From contig JAKVHY010000036.1 in assembly GCA_023284085.1 (NCBI GenBank), positions 1 to 60,382 of the forward strand: 60,382 nucleotides of DNA, in the 5' to 3' direction. Source of the stretch: Shewanella benthica (lineage in GTDB: Bacteria; Pseudomonadota; Gammaproteobacteria; Enterobacterales; Shewanellaceae). Shown piece by piece: positions 34,141 through 43,658 of the stretch. The translations under genes and the position numbers were made by a program. The notes under the pieces are model-generated. The model was not told where the DNA came from. It saw nothing but the letters and a program-made list of their open reading frames with translations, and ran no database searches. How positions within the stretch are numbered: position 1 is the stretch's first letter; the number at the start of each line of letters is the position of its first letter.

Positions 34141-35073
34141 CTATTGAATACTGATGCTCTTAGCGACGCGAGTTAAGGTTTCTGTCGGGACCTTACCAAC
34201 CGCCACGACTTCGAAATTACCGACGACTTCCGTCGCCAAAGATAGGCCATTTCTAGTCACTAACTCTTGGGGCATCTTAGTATCCCCCACGCGAGCGACA
34301 TAAACAGAGATGTTAGCCATGCCATCACTGAGCGCGATATACTCTACCGCCTCATGACTACCCATGAGTCTATGACTGTCTTTAACCAAAATTTCAAAAC
34401 CCTCAGGTAACCAGTTAAATGTCCAGTTATCACCGTCATCACGTTTAGACTGGGAGGCTACTGCTGGCCACTCCTGTTTATAAGCTTCGGTTAAAATAGC
34501 CGGAGGCGCATCTAATACCAGCAGCTCGACCACTAAAATCTGCTCGAGTAGCTGCTTATCTTGAGTCAACATGTCATAGCGTAGAGGGAGGTAAGACTCC
34601 ATATCCAACCAGACTTGATAACCGTAGCGAAAATTATCGTTAGGAATGATGCGCACTAACTGGCTAGGGCGGCCCGCTAAACGACTACGACCACCCAAGA
34701 CGAATTGATAGCCAGATTCCAGCTTAGAGATATTTGCGGCAAATGCCGGTGGTAGTATCCCCTGAATGCGATTAGCTCGTACACTATAAGCAGGTTGATC
34801 ATGCTCGATAAAAGTCACTGTAGTACCGACTCTTACCGCGTTTTTGGGAGGACCGTTGAGGTGTTCTAGAAAGGCGACTTCTTGATCTTCAATCTTGCCA
34901 TGAATATAGACTAAAGGACGAATGTGATCCGCTTGTAGCTGGATCAGAGACATCTTGAATTCTTGCTCCCGTAAGGCTTGGCTCATATTTTCCAACCAAG
35001 CCTTAGCGGACAGATCTTCCTGTGCAATCACAGGGAAATTAAAAACTAACAGGGCCAACAGGATAAGACGCAA
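34141..35073 (-). CDS. rseB: Sigma-E regulatory protein RseB
   Basis: RseB is a periplasmic protein that binds RseA and protects it from DegS; lipopolysaccharide intermediates release it. The 310-residue product begins with a signal peptide (RLILLALLVFNFPVIAQ) and has MucB/RseB features such as LIQLQADHIRPLVYIHGKI, EHLNGPPKNAVR, RIIPNDNFRYGYQVWLD and FNWLPEGFEI. The start codon is TTG at 35073, with GGAG five bases upstream. Confidence 0.94.
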   Translation of the reverse strand: MRLILLALLVFNFPVIAQEDLSAKAWLENMSQALREQEFKMSLIQLQADHIRPLVYIHGKIEDQEVAFLEHLNGPPKNAVRVGTTVTFIEHDQPAYSVRANRIQGILPPAFAANISKLESGYQFVLGGRSRLAGRPSQLVRIIPNDNFRYGYQVWLDMESYLPLRYDMLTQDKQLLEQILVVELLVLDAPPAILTEAYKQEWPAVASQSKRDDGDNWTFNWLPEGFEILVKDSHRLMGSHEAVEYIALSDGMANISVYVARVGDTKMPQELVTRNGLSLATEVVGNFEVVAVGKVPTETLTRVAKSISIQ

Positions 35074-35104
35074 GCTAACTCCTTAACGTATATAGCTTAG
35101 AACA

Positions 35105-35716
35105 CTATTGATCCGCAGAGTTCGAATCAAGTTTGTTATTGTCATCTATTTCGGTGCCATTATTCAATCTTTGTTGCAACATATGATCTTGAATATAGGC
35201 ATTGATGCGTTGACGTTGCTCCATCACCTGCACGTTAGAGAAGCTTTGACTCGCTTGTACCGGTCCAGTCTGTAAGCTTACAGGAGTCACACTACCCACC
35301 AGTGGACGGGTATTAAGCACAGGTAACGGCGATGCATCGATAGCGCTCTGCTGACTGTAATTTTGTACTCCGACGACTGCAAATAAGGCCACACTGGCAG
35401 CGATGGCATATTGACCGAACTGCTTAAACATAGGGATCACATTCGTGAATCCGCCTATGGCAAGTTCTGACTTTTTGCTATCGATGCGTCGCACCGGCGC
35501 CATGATCGTTGGCTCTTTATCTATAGCATCTGCAATACTGGCACTGAGATCTAAGTTAATTGACTTAGGCAGTTCACCACGCATAGCATCGCCTATCATA
35601 TGATAATCACGCCACTGCTGATGTGAACCCTCATCGGCTGCCAATTCAGCCAATGCATGCTCGTCGGTTTCACCATCGACGGCAGCGGATACCCATTCCT
35701 GACCTAATTTATCCAT
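35105..35716 (-). CDS. rseA: Anti-sigma-E factor RseA
   Basis: RseA holds sigma-E at the membrane until cleaved by DegS and RseP. The 203-residue product has the N-terminal sigma-binding domain (KLGQEWVSAAVDGETDEHAL ... WRDYHMIGDAMRGE), one membrane helix (about 98-116; YAIAASVALFAVVGV) and a periplasmic tail with a Gln-rich stretch. AGGTGATAA precedes the ATG. It lies 50 bases after rpoE. Confidence 0.95.
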   Translation of the reverse strand: MDKLGQEWVSAAVDGETDEHALAELAADEGSHQQWRDYHMIGDAMRGELPKSINLDLSASIADAIDKEPTIMAPVRRIDSKKSELAIGGFTNVIPMFKQFGQYAIAASVALFAVVGVQNYSQQSAIDASPLPVLNTRPLVGSVTPVSLQTGPVQASQSFSNVQVMEQRQRINAYIQDHMLQQRLNNGTEIDDNNKLDSNSADQ

Positions 35717-35766
35717 TTATCACCTGTATTAGTACTCACATGAATACTTGTATTAGTAAAAGGCTA

Positions 35767-36345
35767 CTATTCTTCCAGCAAAGGCTGAAGTTTCTTATCG
35801 ATCGCTTCCCGGGCTCTGAAGATACGAGATCTTACCGTGCCTACGGGACAATCCATAACACTCGCTATCTCCTCGTAGCTCATACCATCGAGCTCTCGTA
35901 ATGAGATAGCCATTTTTAATTCTTCTGGTAATGAATCTAACGCATCGAAAACCACTTTTTGAATATCATCGGCCATTAACAAACGTTCGGGAGAAGCAAA
36001 CTCCTTTAACGCATCACTGCCATCGTAATATTCGGCTTCCTCTACATCGACATCATTTGCAGGAGCGCGTCGCCCCTGAGCAACCAGATGATTCTTGGCG
36101 GTGTTTACCGCAATTCGGTACAACCAGGTATAAAAGGCACTCTCACCTCGAAAGTTTGGTAATGCGCGATAAGCTTTAATAAACGTTTCCTGAGCCACAT
36201 CGGCGACGTCTGCCTGATTTCGCACATAACGTGCAATCAGGTTCATTACCTTGTTCTGATACTTGAGTACCAAGAGATTAAATGCATTTTTATCACCCTG
36301 CTGAACACGCTCAACTAGTTGTTGATCACTTATTTGTCCACTCAT
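35767..36345 (-). CDS. rpoE: RNA polymerase sigma-E factor
   Basis: Sigma-E directs the envelope stress response. The 192-residue product has region 2 (NLIARYVRNQADVADVAQETFIKAYRAL, FRGESAFYTWLYRIAVN) and region 4 (ISLRELDGMSYEEIASVMDCPVGTVRSRIFRAREAI). It heads the rpoE-rseA-rseB-rseC run and has a sigma-E-type promoter upstream, so self-activation is expected. Confidence 0.98.
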   Translation of the reverse strand: MSGQISDQQLVERVQQGDKNAFNLLVLKYQNKVMNLIARYVRNQADVADVAQETFIKAYRALPNFRGESAFYTWLYRIAVNTAKNHLVAQGRRAPANDVDVEEAEYYDGSDALKEFASPERLLMADDIQKVVFDALDSLPEELKMAISLRELDGMSYEEIASVMDCPVGTVRSRIFRAREAIDKKLQPLLEE

Positions 36346-36409
36346 TCGAGCCGACTACTCCTAAATCTAAAATGCTGATTTCTCAGTCGCTCGAATCATA
36401 TGCACATAT

Positions 36410-36436
36410 GTAGACTAACGAACTTCGAAAAAGTTC
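36410..36436 (-). promoter_or_regulatory. Sigma-E-type promoter of rpoE
   Basis: On the minus strand GAACTT (36436-36431), a 16-base spacer and TCTAC (36414-36410) match the sigma-E consensus (GGAACTT-N16-TCTGA) apart from small changes. It is 65 bases upstream of the rpoE ATG, which indicates autoregulation. Confidence 0.75.
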
Positions 36437-36545
36437 TAAAAAAATAACATCGAAATGAATTTAATTTCTGTTAACTAACAATCTATCCAAAAAAGCCCGC
36501 TTGGTTTACCATAGCCAGACCTCACAGAACTTACCATGATACCTG

Positions 36546-38159
36546 ATGAAACAAGTAGTTGAACACCAATCTGACGTTTTGGTTATCGGCAGCGGCGCTG
36601 CGGGTTTAACTTTAGCGCTGCATCTTGCTGAAAAATCGAAAGTTATCTTACTCTCAAAAGGTCCACTGAGTGAAGGTTCGACCTACTACGCCCAGGGTGG
36701 CATAGCGTCAGTCTTCGATAAAGATGACACTATAGAGTCTCATGTGGCCGATACGTTAATCGCCGGTGCCGGACTTTGCGATGAAGCCGTCGTTAAATTT
36801 ACCGCCGAAAACGCCAAGGGCGCGATGGAGTGGTTAATCGAGTGCGGTGTAGCTTTCGATAAAGAAGAGACCAGTGACGGTGATACGGCTAATGCTCCCT
36901 ATCACTTAACTCGTGAAGGCGGACACAGCCACAGACGCATACTGCATGCGGCCGATGCCACGGGTAAAGAGGTCCAGGTCACACTTCAGGACCGAGCCAA
37001 GTCCCATCCTAATATCCAGGTATTAGAACGTTACAACGCCATCGATCTGATCACTTCCCGCAAATTAAATTTATCCGGGAACCGAGTCTTAGGGGCTTAT
37101 GTTTGGAATAGAGATGTTGAGCAAGTTGAGACCGTCAAGGCTAGATTCGTCGCCTTGGCAACCGGTGGAAGTTCTAAAGTTTATCAATACACCTCAAATC
37201 CTGACATAGCTTCGGGTGACGGTATTGCTATGGCCTGGCGCTCAGGTTGCAGAATTGCCAATATGGAGTTCAACCAGTTTCACCCGACTTGTCTTTATCA
37301 TGCCGATGCCAGAAATTTTCTCCTCACAGAGGCATTACGCGGCGAGGGCGCCTACCTTAGACGCCCAGATGGCACTCGTTTCATGCCAGATTTTGACGAA
37401 CGTGCCGAGTTAGCCCCGAGGGACATAGTCGCACGAGCCATAGATTTTGAGATGAAGAGGTTAGGATCAGATTGTGTTTATTTAGATATCACCCATAAGC
37501 CGGCAGATTTTGTCATTAAGCACTTTCCGACGATTCATCAGCGTTGCTTAGAATTTGGTATCGATATCACCACAGACCCGATCCCGGTCGTTCCTGCCGC
37601 CCACTATACCTGTGGTGGCGTGATGACAGACCTTCACGGACAAACCGACCTCAACGGCTTATATGCCATCGGCGAAGTCGCATACACGGGACTGCACGGT
37701 GCCAACCGACTCGCCAGTAACTCCTTGCTCGAGTGTTTAGTCTTCGCCAGGGCCGCCGCTGAAGATATCGAAGGGCAACTGCATAAGATCCCTATGCCGG
37801 GCATATTGCCAGCATGGGATGAAAGCAAGGTATCGAACTCGGATGAGGAAGTTGTCATCGCCCACAATTGGCATGAACTGCGCCTATTCATGTGGGATTA
37901 CGTTGGCATCGTTCGCTCAGACAAACGTCTGGAGAGAGCCCGTCGCCGCTGTGACATGCTGCAGCAAGAGATCCAGGAATATTACAGCAACTTCAGAGTG
38001 AGCAATAATCTACTGGAATTGAGAAACTTAGTGCAGGTCGCTGAGCTTATCATACGCTGCGCCATGGAGAGAAAAGAGAGCGTCGGCCTTCATTACAACA
38101 TAGATCATCCAGAGTCTTCCGATAATCCCACTCCAACCATACTTCAGCCTGACAGCTGA
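36546..38159 (+). CDS. nadB: L-aspartate oxidase
   Basis: NadB oxidises aspartate to iminoaspartate for NAD synthesis. The 537-residue flavoprotein begins VLVIGSGAAGLTLALHLAE (FAD-binding), with STYYAQGGIASVF, HRRILHAADATG, MEFNQFHPTCLYH, PAAHYTCGGVMTDLHGQTD and GANRLASNSLLECLVF, and a C-terminal helical domain. It is divergent from rpoE, as in E. coli, and convergent with ygfX four bases away. Confidence 0.97.
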   Translation: MKQVVEHQSDVLVIGSGAAGLTLALHLAEKSKVILLSKGPLSEGSTYYAQGGIASVFDKDDTIESHVADTLIAGAGLCDEAVVKFTAENAKGAMEWLIECGVAFDKEETSDGDTANAPYHLTREGGHSHRRILHAADATGKEVQVTLQDRAKSHPNIQVLERYNAIDLITSRKLNLSGNRVLGAYVWNRDVEQVETVKARFVALATGGSSKVYQYTSNPDIASGDGIAMAWRSGCRIANMEFNQFHPTCLYHADARNFLLTEALRGEGAYLRRPDGTRFMPDFDERAELAPRDIVARAIDFEMKRLGSDCVYLDITHKPADFVIKHFPTIHQRCLEFGIDITTDPIPVVPAAHYTCGGVMTDLHGQTDLNGLYAIGEVAYTGLHGANRLASNSLLECLVFARAAAEDIEGQLHKIPMPGILPAWDESKVSNSDEEVVIAHNWHELRLFMWDYVGIVRSDKRLERARRRCDMLQQEIQEYYSNFRVSNNLLELRNLVQVAELIIRCAMERKESVGLHYNIDHPESSDNPTPTILQPDS

Positions 38160-38163
38160 TTAG

Positions 38164-38622
38164 TTAGTTAGTTAGCAGCAGGCGACACAGGTGCCGATAA
38201 CTTGTGTCGTCTAACATATCCGCCCAAACGATCACTAAACGCCTGTGCCCAACATGCATATCTTGGGTGTGAACATAGAAAAAAACCACTAATGGTGTGA
38301 CGATGGGACTCATGACTAAGGTAAATTTTTCAGTCACGATTTCATCCACAGCAGCAAGCTCACCCCGGCCCGAAAAAGCAATCTGGCCTTCGCCGTCACG
38401 ACTCAAGCTGAATCGACAGTGCCAATATGTTAATTGCCAAAACTGATAACAGAAAAACACTAAGGTTAAGCCGGCAGCGCAGTATTTAATACTCAGGTAG
38501 ATAAGATTATCTAAGGAAGGCCAGGCGAGAAATGAGCATAAACAAACACTCGCCAGCACGACCAACGCGAGACGCTGGTCGAAGGATGAAGTCAGTCTGA
38601 AACTATGGCGCTGGTCTGCCAC
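38164..38622 (-). CDS. ygfX: YgfX / CptA family membrane protein
   Basis: The 152-residue product has two adjacent hydrophobic helices (about 20-38 and 45-65), then a soluble part with SLSRDGEGQIAFSGRGE and a C-terminal LVIVWADMLDDTSYRHLCRLL, as in the YgfX family, once proposed as the toxin partner of SdhE (CptAB). The likely start is GTG at 38622, which overlaps the end of sdhE by 20 bases; an ATG at 38670 would overlap by 68. The start is uncertain. Confidence 0.8.
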   Translation of the reverse strand: MADQRHSFRLTSSFDQRLALVVLASVCLCSFLAWPSLDNLIYLSIKYCAAGLTLVFFCYQFWQLTYWHCRFSLSRDGEGQIAFSGRGELAAVDEIVTEKFTLVMSPIVTPLVVFFYVHTQDMHVGHRRLVIVWADMLDDTSYRHLCRLLLTN

Positions 38623-38854
38623 GGACAAGTACGACCATTTCGGCCAACTCAGGATCGGGACACTGTTCATGACCCATAAACCAGGCAAATAACACAGGGT
38701 CTTCACCTTCGAGAAGTCTGACAAAAACCCCTTTATTTTTAACCGATAACTGCTCGTAATAGCGCTCGACAAAAGGTTGGAAAATAACGTCCAATTCAAG
38801 CATACCCCGTCGGCATGCCCACCTTACTCTCGATATTTTCATTGGTTCAGACAC
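38603..38854 (-). CDS. sdhE: FAD assembly factor SdhE
   Basis: SdhE (YgfY, CptB) helps attach FAD to succinate dehydrogenase and fumarate reductase. The 83-residue product has RVRWACRRGMLELDVI, containing the key RGxxE motif, and VRLLEGEDPVLFAWFMGH. The start codon is GTG with AGGAG eight bases upstream; an ATG four codons later is the alternative. Overlap with ygfX shows the usual pair. Confidence 0.94.
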   Translation of the reverse strand: MSEPMKISRVRWACRRGMLELDVIFQPFVERYYEQLSVKNKGVFVRLLEGEDPVLFAWFMGHEQCPDPELAEMVVLVRGRPAP

Positions 38855-39022
38855 GCATCTTGCTCCTAGATCTCGTTATGGGGCCAGTGTAACCTTAGTT
38901 GTGGCTTGAGTCGATGAAATCACCCCCTGCCACGTGGATATAAACAGCTAAACAGGTGCGTCTATCCCACATCGATATCCCATAAAGCCGATAACACAAG
39001 TTAGTTAAACTTCAACCTCAGG

Positions 39023-39934
39023 CTATAACAAGTGCTGAACCTGGGCATCCCGGCCTTCAAAAAGATCGGTGAAATCCGTTGCTAACAGGCGTTTCACCGC
39101 CGGATGTTGGATCATACGCTCGGCAAACATCACATGATATACCTCTTTGATATCGGTGGTTTCACCTAACAGATACATATCATGGGACAAGATATCTTGT
39201 TTGTAGATAGAAGGAGCCACGAAGATTCCCTGCTTGAAATATCCGAAGGCCTTCATCATAGCCGCGTCATCGAACTCGCCAAGAATAGTGACGTTGAGTC
39301 CATTTTCATCAAACCAGTGGTGCAGCTGTTGGCCAAGGGAAGTTCGCTTGCCTGGAATGAGTAACTTACCTTGCTCTAAACACTCGGGAAACGGCTTGTC
39401 ATACTTCTCGGCGGAGAAGAAGGCGATGCCACACTCACCTAACTTCTTAGATAAGATCTCAGGATATTTAAGCGACTCTCCTGCACAATCGGATAAAATC
39501 ATATCCAGCTTATGCTCTCTTAAGCGTGTCATCAGGCTTTCGTGTGTCGCCTCGAAGCAGGCCAAATGCATGGAGCCATCGCTGGGTACAACAGAGAGTA
39601 ACACTCTACTCGCCAAGGCTTTAGACAAGGCATCAGCAATGCCTACCTCGAACAAAATATTCTCATCTTTTTGATAGTTGAGCAGATCCAGCATCTCATA
39701 GCTGAGACTAAACATCTTATCGGCATAGCGAAATACCAGTTCTCCAAGCTCGGTAGGCTCGAGGGAACGACCCACTCGTTTAAATAGACTCCCCTTTAAA
39801 CGTGTTTCCAGCACTCTTATCTGGCCCGTCACCGTTTGCGGCGCGAGGCACAAAGCCTCGGCAGCTTTAGCTACCGAGCCCTTTTTATGTACCATCCAAA
39901 AATAGTAGAGGTGGTTATAGTTCAGATGTGACAT
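39023..39934 (-). CDS. nhaR: LysR-type activator NhaR
   Basis: NhaR activates nhaA in response to sodium. The 303-residue product has the winged helix near the start (NYNHLYYFWMVHKKGSVAKAAEALCLAPQTVTGQIRVLE) and the LysR co-inducer domain after residue 90. HLNYNHLYYFW is typical of NhaR. Here it is separated from nhaA by a small gene, all on the same strand. Confidence 0.92.
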   Translation of the reverse strand: MSHLNYNHLYYFWMVHKKGSVAKAAEALCLAPQTVTGQIRVLETRLKGSLFKRVGRSLEPTELGELVFRYADKMFSLSYEMLDLLNYQKDENILFEVGIADALSKALASRVLLSVVPSDGSMHLACFEATHESLMTRLREHKLDMILSDCAGESLKYPEILSKKLGECGIAFFSAEKYDKPFPECLEQGKLLIPGKRTSLGQQLHHWFDENGLNVTILGEFDDAAMMKAFGYFKQGIFVAPSIYKQDILSHDMYLLGETTDIKEVYHVMFAERMIQHPAVKRLLATDFTDLFEGRDAQVQHLL

Positions 39935-39986
39935 ACATTTTCTAACCCGAAGTCGAACCCGTTAATAGTGATTACTCCAAATATGC

Positions 39987-40370
39987 TCACTTGAGTCTCT
40001 GACAATCCATCAGACTATACATCACAGTATTGAGTGACTCGACATTCTGAATCGTCCCGGCGGAAAAGGCTTCTGCTAGCCCAGTGACTAACACATGCCT
40101 ATCCGGAATACGGCTCTCACAATAGGTACGGTTAGCCTCTTGAAAGCGTTTGCCGCTTCTATACTTAAGTGCTCTGGACTCGTAGCTATCAGTTTCAAGA
40201 CGCGCCCCAGTTGCATTGGGCTTATACATCATGGCGCCATCGACGACGCCTTCGAGATAGTGCTGACACACTACACTCTCAACATCTTGATTACAGGCCT
40301 GCAATTGCTCAGCCTGAGCTGTCCCTGCGAAACCAAGACTGAGTACAGATGCTAGAAAGATGACTCTCAT
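39987..40370 (-). CDS. Small periplasmic protein, Rap1a/Tai-like, between nhaA and nhaR
   Basis: The 127-residue product has a clear signal peptide (MRVIFLASVLSLGFAGTAQA, cleavage after residue 20). The mature part has four cysteines (LQACNQ, SVVCQHYLEGVVDGAMM, RTYCESR, LMDCQRLK), enough for two disulfides. The CxxYLxGVVDGA pattern recalls the Rap1a/Tai immunity-type fold (helical periplasmic domain), but the match is by eye. GGAG precedes the ATG. Its place between the Na+/H+ antiporter gene and its activator is intriguing; function unknown. Confidence 0.75.
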   Translation of the reverse strand: MRVIFLASVLSLGFAGTAQAEQLQACNQDVESVVCQHYLEGVVDGAMMYKPNATGARLETDSYESRALKYRSGKRFQEANRTYCESRIPDRHVLVTGLAEAFSAGTIQNVESLNTVMYSLMDCQRLK

Positions 40371-40398
40371 TATGTATTCTCCATAATCAATTATCTTG

Positions 40399-41580
40399 TT
40401 ATTTAACGTTATTCGCTGGTGTTTTGGGTAACACTTTATCTAACCAGAAATAACCGATGACAGCAGACAGCAGCGATCCGACTAAGATGCCCAGCCTGGC
40501 AAAATCACCATAGGCGGCTCCCTCTCCAACAAATGCCAGAGATGAGATAAACATAGACATGGTAAAACCGATACCACACATCACGGCAACTGGGGCAATA
40601 TGTCTCCAGCCCATGCCCTCCGGAAGAACAGCCCATTTAAGCTTAACCGCGAGATAGCTGAAGAAAAGCACGCCCAATGGTTTTCCTAGCAGTAAACCTA
40701 ACGCGATCCCCACAGGAACGGGTGAGAATAGGTCGCCAAAGCTCATACCACTGAGATCGACGCCCGCATTAGCGAAGGCAAATATAGGCAAGATGATAAA
40801 GGTGCTCCAGGGGTGCAGACTGTGCTCCAGACTCTCGGATGGCGAGCTACCATCTTTCGCCCTCAGCGGAATACAGAAAGCGATGATCACACCGGCCAAT
40901 GTGGCATGCACACCTGACTTCAATACGGCGATCCATAGGATCAGACCCAGTACTCCGTATGGGCCTAAAGCCGTCACACCTCGCCTGTTTAGACCGATTA
41001 AACCTAATATAGCGATACCAGCGACCACCAGACTCACCATAGACAAGTCGGTGCTATAGAAGAGTGCAATAATCACCACAACACCCAGATCATCGATAAT
41101 CGCTAACGCCAGTAGGAAAACTTTCAACGACACCGGGACTCGACTGCCTAATAGCGCCATGATCCCCAATGCAAAAGCGATATCAGTCGCAGCAGGTATC
41201 GCCCAACCGACTTGAGTGATTGGGTTGCCATAGTTAAACAGCAGATAAACACCGGCCGGAAAGGCCATGCCACCAATGGCGGCGAAAGTAGGCAGAGATG
41301 CCTGCGCCCGGCTCGAGAGCGCCCCTTCGAGCAACTCACGTTTGACTTCTAAGCCAATCAACATGAAGAAGATCGCCATCAAGCCATCATTGATCCAATG
41401 TATCAGTGTCTTATCAATATCCAGGCTACCGACACGGATCTGCATCTCGGTATCTAAAAAGCCTTGATATATACCAGACAGAGGCGAGTTTGCCATCAAC
41501 ATGGCCAGCACAACCGCTACCATGAGCAGGATCCCACCCGCAGATTCTTGGCTTAAAAAATTATCTATCGCCTTTCTCAT
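40399..41580 (-). CDS. nhaA: Na+/H+ antiporter NhaA
   Basis: NhaA exchanges sodium for protons, giving salt and alkaline tolerance. The 393-residue product has twelve or so helices. Key segments are FLSQESAGGILLM, INDGLMAIFFMLIGLEVKRE, the AIPAATDIAFALG helix and LALAIIDDLGVVVIIALFY, where the Asp pair binds Na+. The ATG at 41580 has GGAG upstream and fits the family better than the frame extended by 15 residues. Confidence 0.96.
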   Translation of the reverse strand: MRKAIDNFLSQESAGGILLMVAVVLAMLMANSPLSGIYQGFLDTEMQIRVGSLDIDKTLIHWINDGLMAIFFMLIGLEVKRELLEGALSSRAQASLPTFAAIGGMAFPAGVYLLFNYGNPITQVGWAIPAATDIAFALGIMALLGSRVPVSLKVFLLALAIIDDLGVVVIIALFYSTDLSMVSLVVAGIAILGLIGLNRRGVTALGPYGVLGLILWIAVLKSGVHATLAGVIIAFCIPLRAKDGSSPSESLEHSLHPWSTFIILPIFAFANAGVDLSGMSFGDLFSPVPVGIALGLLLGKPLGVLFFSYLAVKLKWAVLPEGMGWRHIAPVAVMCGIGFTMSMFISSLAFVGEGAAYGDFARLGILVGSLLSAVIGYFWLDKVLPKTPANNVK

Positions 41581-41903
41581 AATACGCTCCAATAAACTTA
41601 ATGACTTGAGTGTAGCCGAATACATTTATATTGAATATTCGCTTCCATCTGCTATATACATCGGAAATTCCGAGCCTTTAAGTGTAACCAGTGAATGACT
41701 CGTTATCAACAGCTCAATTAATCGGCGTTAATGAATACACAAGAGAAACAAGGTAGTGACGCTAATGACATTAGCATCAGCGCCGGAAGGTGATGAGGAT
41801 TTATGCAGAGAAAACGTATAACGAGTGCAGGCTCGGGGAGGGATCTACACGCGTTAACTCTGAAAATTCAGTGGATTAAGCCAAAATTAAGCCAAGCGGT
41901 CTA
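41581..41903. other. Gap between nhaA and thyA
   Basis: About 320 bases on the minus-strand side of nhaA; contains an AT-rich stretch around 41625-41660 (ATTCAATATAAATG on the minus strand) that may be the nhaA promoter. No gene or clear regulator site seen. Confidence 0.4.
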
Positions 41904-42755
41904 TTACACTGAGAAAGGGTACTTGATGGCATCATGGTGTTGATAATTTGATACTTCAAAATCATCCATGGTCACCCAAGTCTCAAGATCTTCGAGGGAT
42001 TTGATATCAGGATTGATAGACAAGGAAGCAGGCCCGAAGGGCTCTCGTTTCAACTGAACATCGCGCATCAGCTCCAATTGATCTTCATAAATGTGAGCGT
42101 TGACAATTTTATGGTAAGCCTGCCCCGGTTTTTTACCGGTAATTTGCGCAATTAATGCCAGAAGAGTGAACACCTGAACTTGATTAAAATTCAATCCCAG
42201 AGGCACATCACAAGAACGCTGAAAACTATTGAGATATAATGTGTCCCCTAACAGAGAGAAATTATGGGTATGCATACACGGGCGTAAACAGCCCATATGA
42301 AATTCACCCGGGTTATAGAAACTGAGGATCTCTCCACGATCATCGACCCCTTTCTTGAGGTTATCGACAATTTTCTTCAGCTGATCTATGGTGCCACCGT
42401 CGGGTTTACTCCACGCCCTTCCCTGAACGCCATATACACGGCCCATGTCATCCTCTCCTTTACGATGAGGATTATTCAACCAGGCCAGGTTGTCATTGGC
42501 ATTAGCATCCCAGGTCTTAGCACCCAGTTTACGAAAATCGGCGGCATTATCAAAGCCACGAATATATCCCAGCATCTCGGCGATGGCCGCTTTCCAAAAA
42601 CTTTTACGGGTAGTAATTAGAGGGAACTCATTCTTCTCTACGTTATAGACAAGATCGGCATTGATGACAGTGAGACACCTTTTACCGGTACGTTCATTTT
42701 CGATCCAGGTGCCTTCATTGATGATCCGATTACAGAGTTGTAAATATTGCTTCAT
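41904..42755 (-). CDS. thyA: Thymidylate synthase, divergent 283-residue type
   Basis: ThyA methylates dUMP to dTMP with methylenetetrahydrofolate. Landmarks of the family are present: ERTGKR with Arg22, the catalytic Cys160 in LRPCMHTH (the usual sequence is PCH), FQRSCDVPLGLNFNQ (phosphate and substrate binding) and NAHIYEDQ (the THxY region). Overall it differs strongly from the 264-residue E. coli form, especially in residues 50-150 and in the end, YQHHDAIKYPFSV. The ribosome site is weak. In E. coli lgt precedes thyA; here lgt is absent and a TauE-type permease gene lies 99 bases upstream. Confidence 0.92.
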   Translation of the reverse strand: MKQYLQLCNRIINEGTWIENERTGKRCLTVINADLVYNVEKNEFPLITTRKSFWKAAIAEMLGYIRGFDNAADFRKLGAKTWDANANDNLAWLNNPHRKGEDDMGRVYGVQGRAWSKPDGGTIDQLKKIVDNLKKGVDDRGEILSFYNPGEFHMGCLRPCMHTHNFSLLGDTLYLNSFQRSCDVPLGLNFNQVQVFTLLALIAQITGKKPGQAYHKIVNAHIYEDQLELMRDVQLKREPFGPASLSINPDIKSLEDLETWVTMDDFEVSNYQHHDAIKYPFSV

Positions 42756-42854
42756 TGCGATTGACCTTAATCTGGCACACTAAAAAATTATTATCGGTGC
42801 TAAACACATCGATAAAACACTCCACGATTTGCGAACATGGCTAAATGATGGAAC

Positions 42855-43658
42855 TCAAACTATTGCGAGCTTCACTCCGACCACGATTAACAGGAGCGCA
42901 AAAATCCTCCTCAATATCTTAGTCGGCCAGATGCTTGCCGCCTTTACGCCCAAGGGAGCGATCAAGACTGATATCATCACGATACCTAAGAGGGCTGGCA
43001 GATACACATAGCCTAAGGTCCACTCGGGTAAACCCGACACGTTCCAGCCTGAAAGCACGTAACTGACACTGCCAAAGAGCGCGATAAACACCCCGGATGC
43101 GGAGGAGAAACCTATGGCATTTCTCATCTGTAATCCACACCAACTCAGGAAGGGGATAAGTAAAACCCCACCGCCGATGCCCATTAATGCCGCGATAATA
43201 GCAATAACGGCCGATACAGCAAATAATATCGGCATCGCAGGCATCTGTTTATCAACCAGGCTCACTCGATAGGGAAAAATCATCTGAGCAGCCATACAGA
43301 TCACAAACACGGCGAAACTTGTCTGCAATAGGTTGGCGCTAAGGAAACTTGAAATAAAGCCTGCGCTTAAGGAGCCCAAAATGAGTCCAGGCAATACAGA
43401 CTTAAGCAGAGGCCAGGGAATATTACCTTGCTTGTGATGAGCGAGAGCCGAAGACATGGAGGTTAAGATAATGGCGGCTAAGGAGGTCGCGATGGCAACA
43501 TGGGGCAGTACGGCCGCATCGAAACCAACCGATGGCAACAGATACAGGAGTACGGGAACGGCGACTATGCCACCACCTATGCCTAACAACCCCGCCATGA
43601 AACCGATCAAACCACCGAGAAGCAGACAGCTTAAGAAGAGCAAGAATAGACTATCCAT
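42855..43658 (-). CDS. TauE/SafE (DUF81) family membrane permease
   Basis: The 267-residue protein has about eight membrane helices in two similar halves. The family repeats GLLGIGGGIVAVPVLLYLLP and ALMGIGGGVLLIPFLSWCG are clear. TauE/SafE proteins are proposed exporters or importers of sulfite, sulfoacetate or related anions; the substrate here is unknown. The start codon overlaps the ptsP stop by one base (TAATG), so the two are co-translated. Confidence 0.92.
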   Translation of the reverse strand: MDSLFLLFLSCLLLGGLIGFMAGLLGIGGGIVAVPVLLYLLPSVGFDAAVLPHVAIATSLAAIILTSMSSALAHHKQGNIPWPLLKSVLPGLILGSLSAGFISSFLSANLLQTSFAVFVICMAAQMIFPYRVSLVDKQMPAMPILFAVSAVIAIIAALMGIGGGVLLIPFLSWCGLQMRNAIGFSSASGVFIALFGSVSYVLSGWNVSGLPEWTLGYVYLPALLGIVMISVLIAPLGVKAASIWPTKILRRIFALLLIVVGVKLAIV

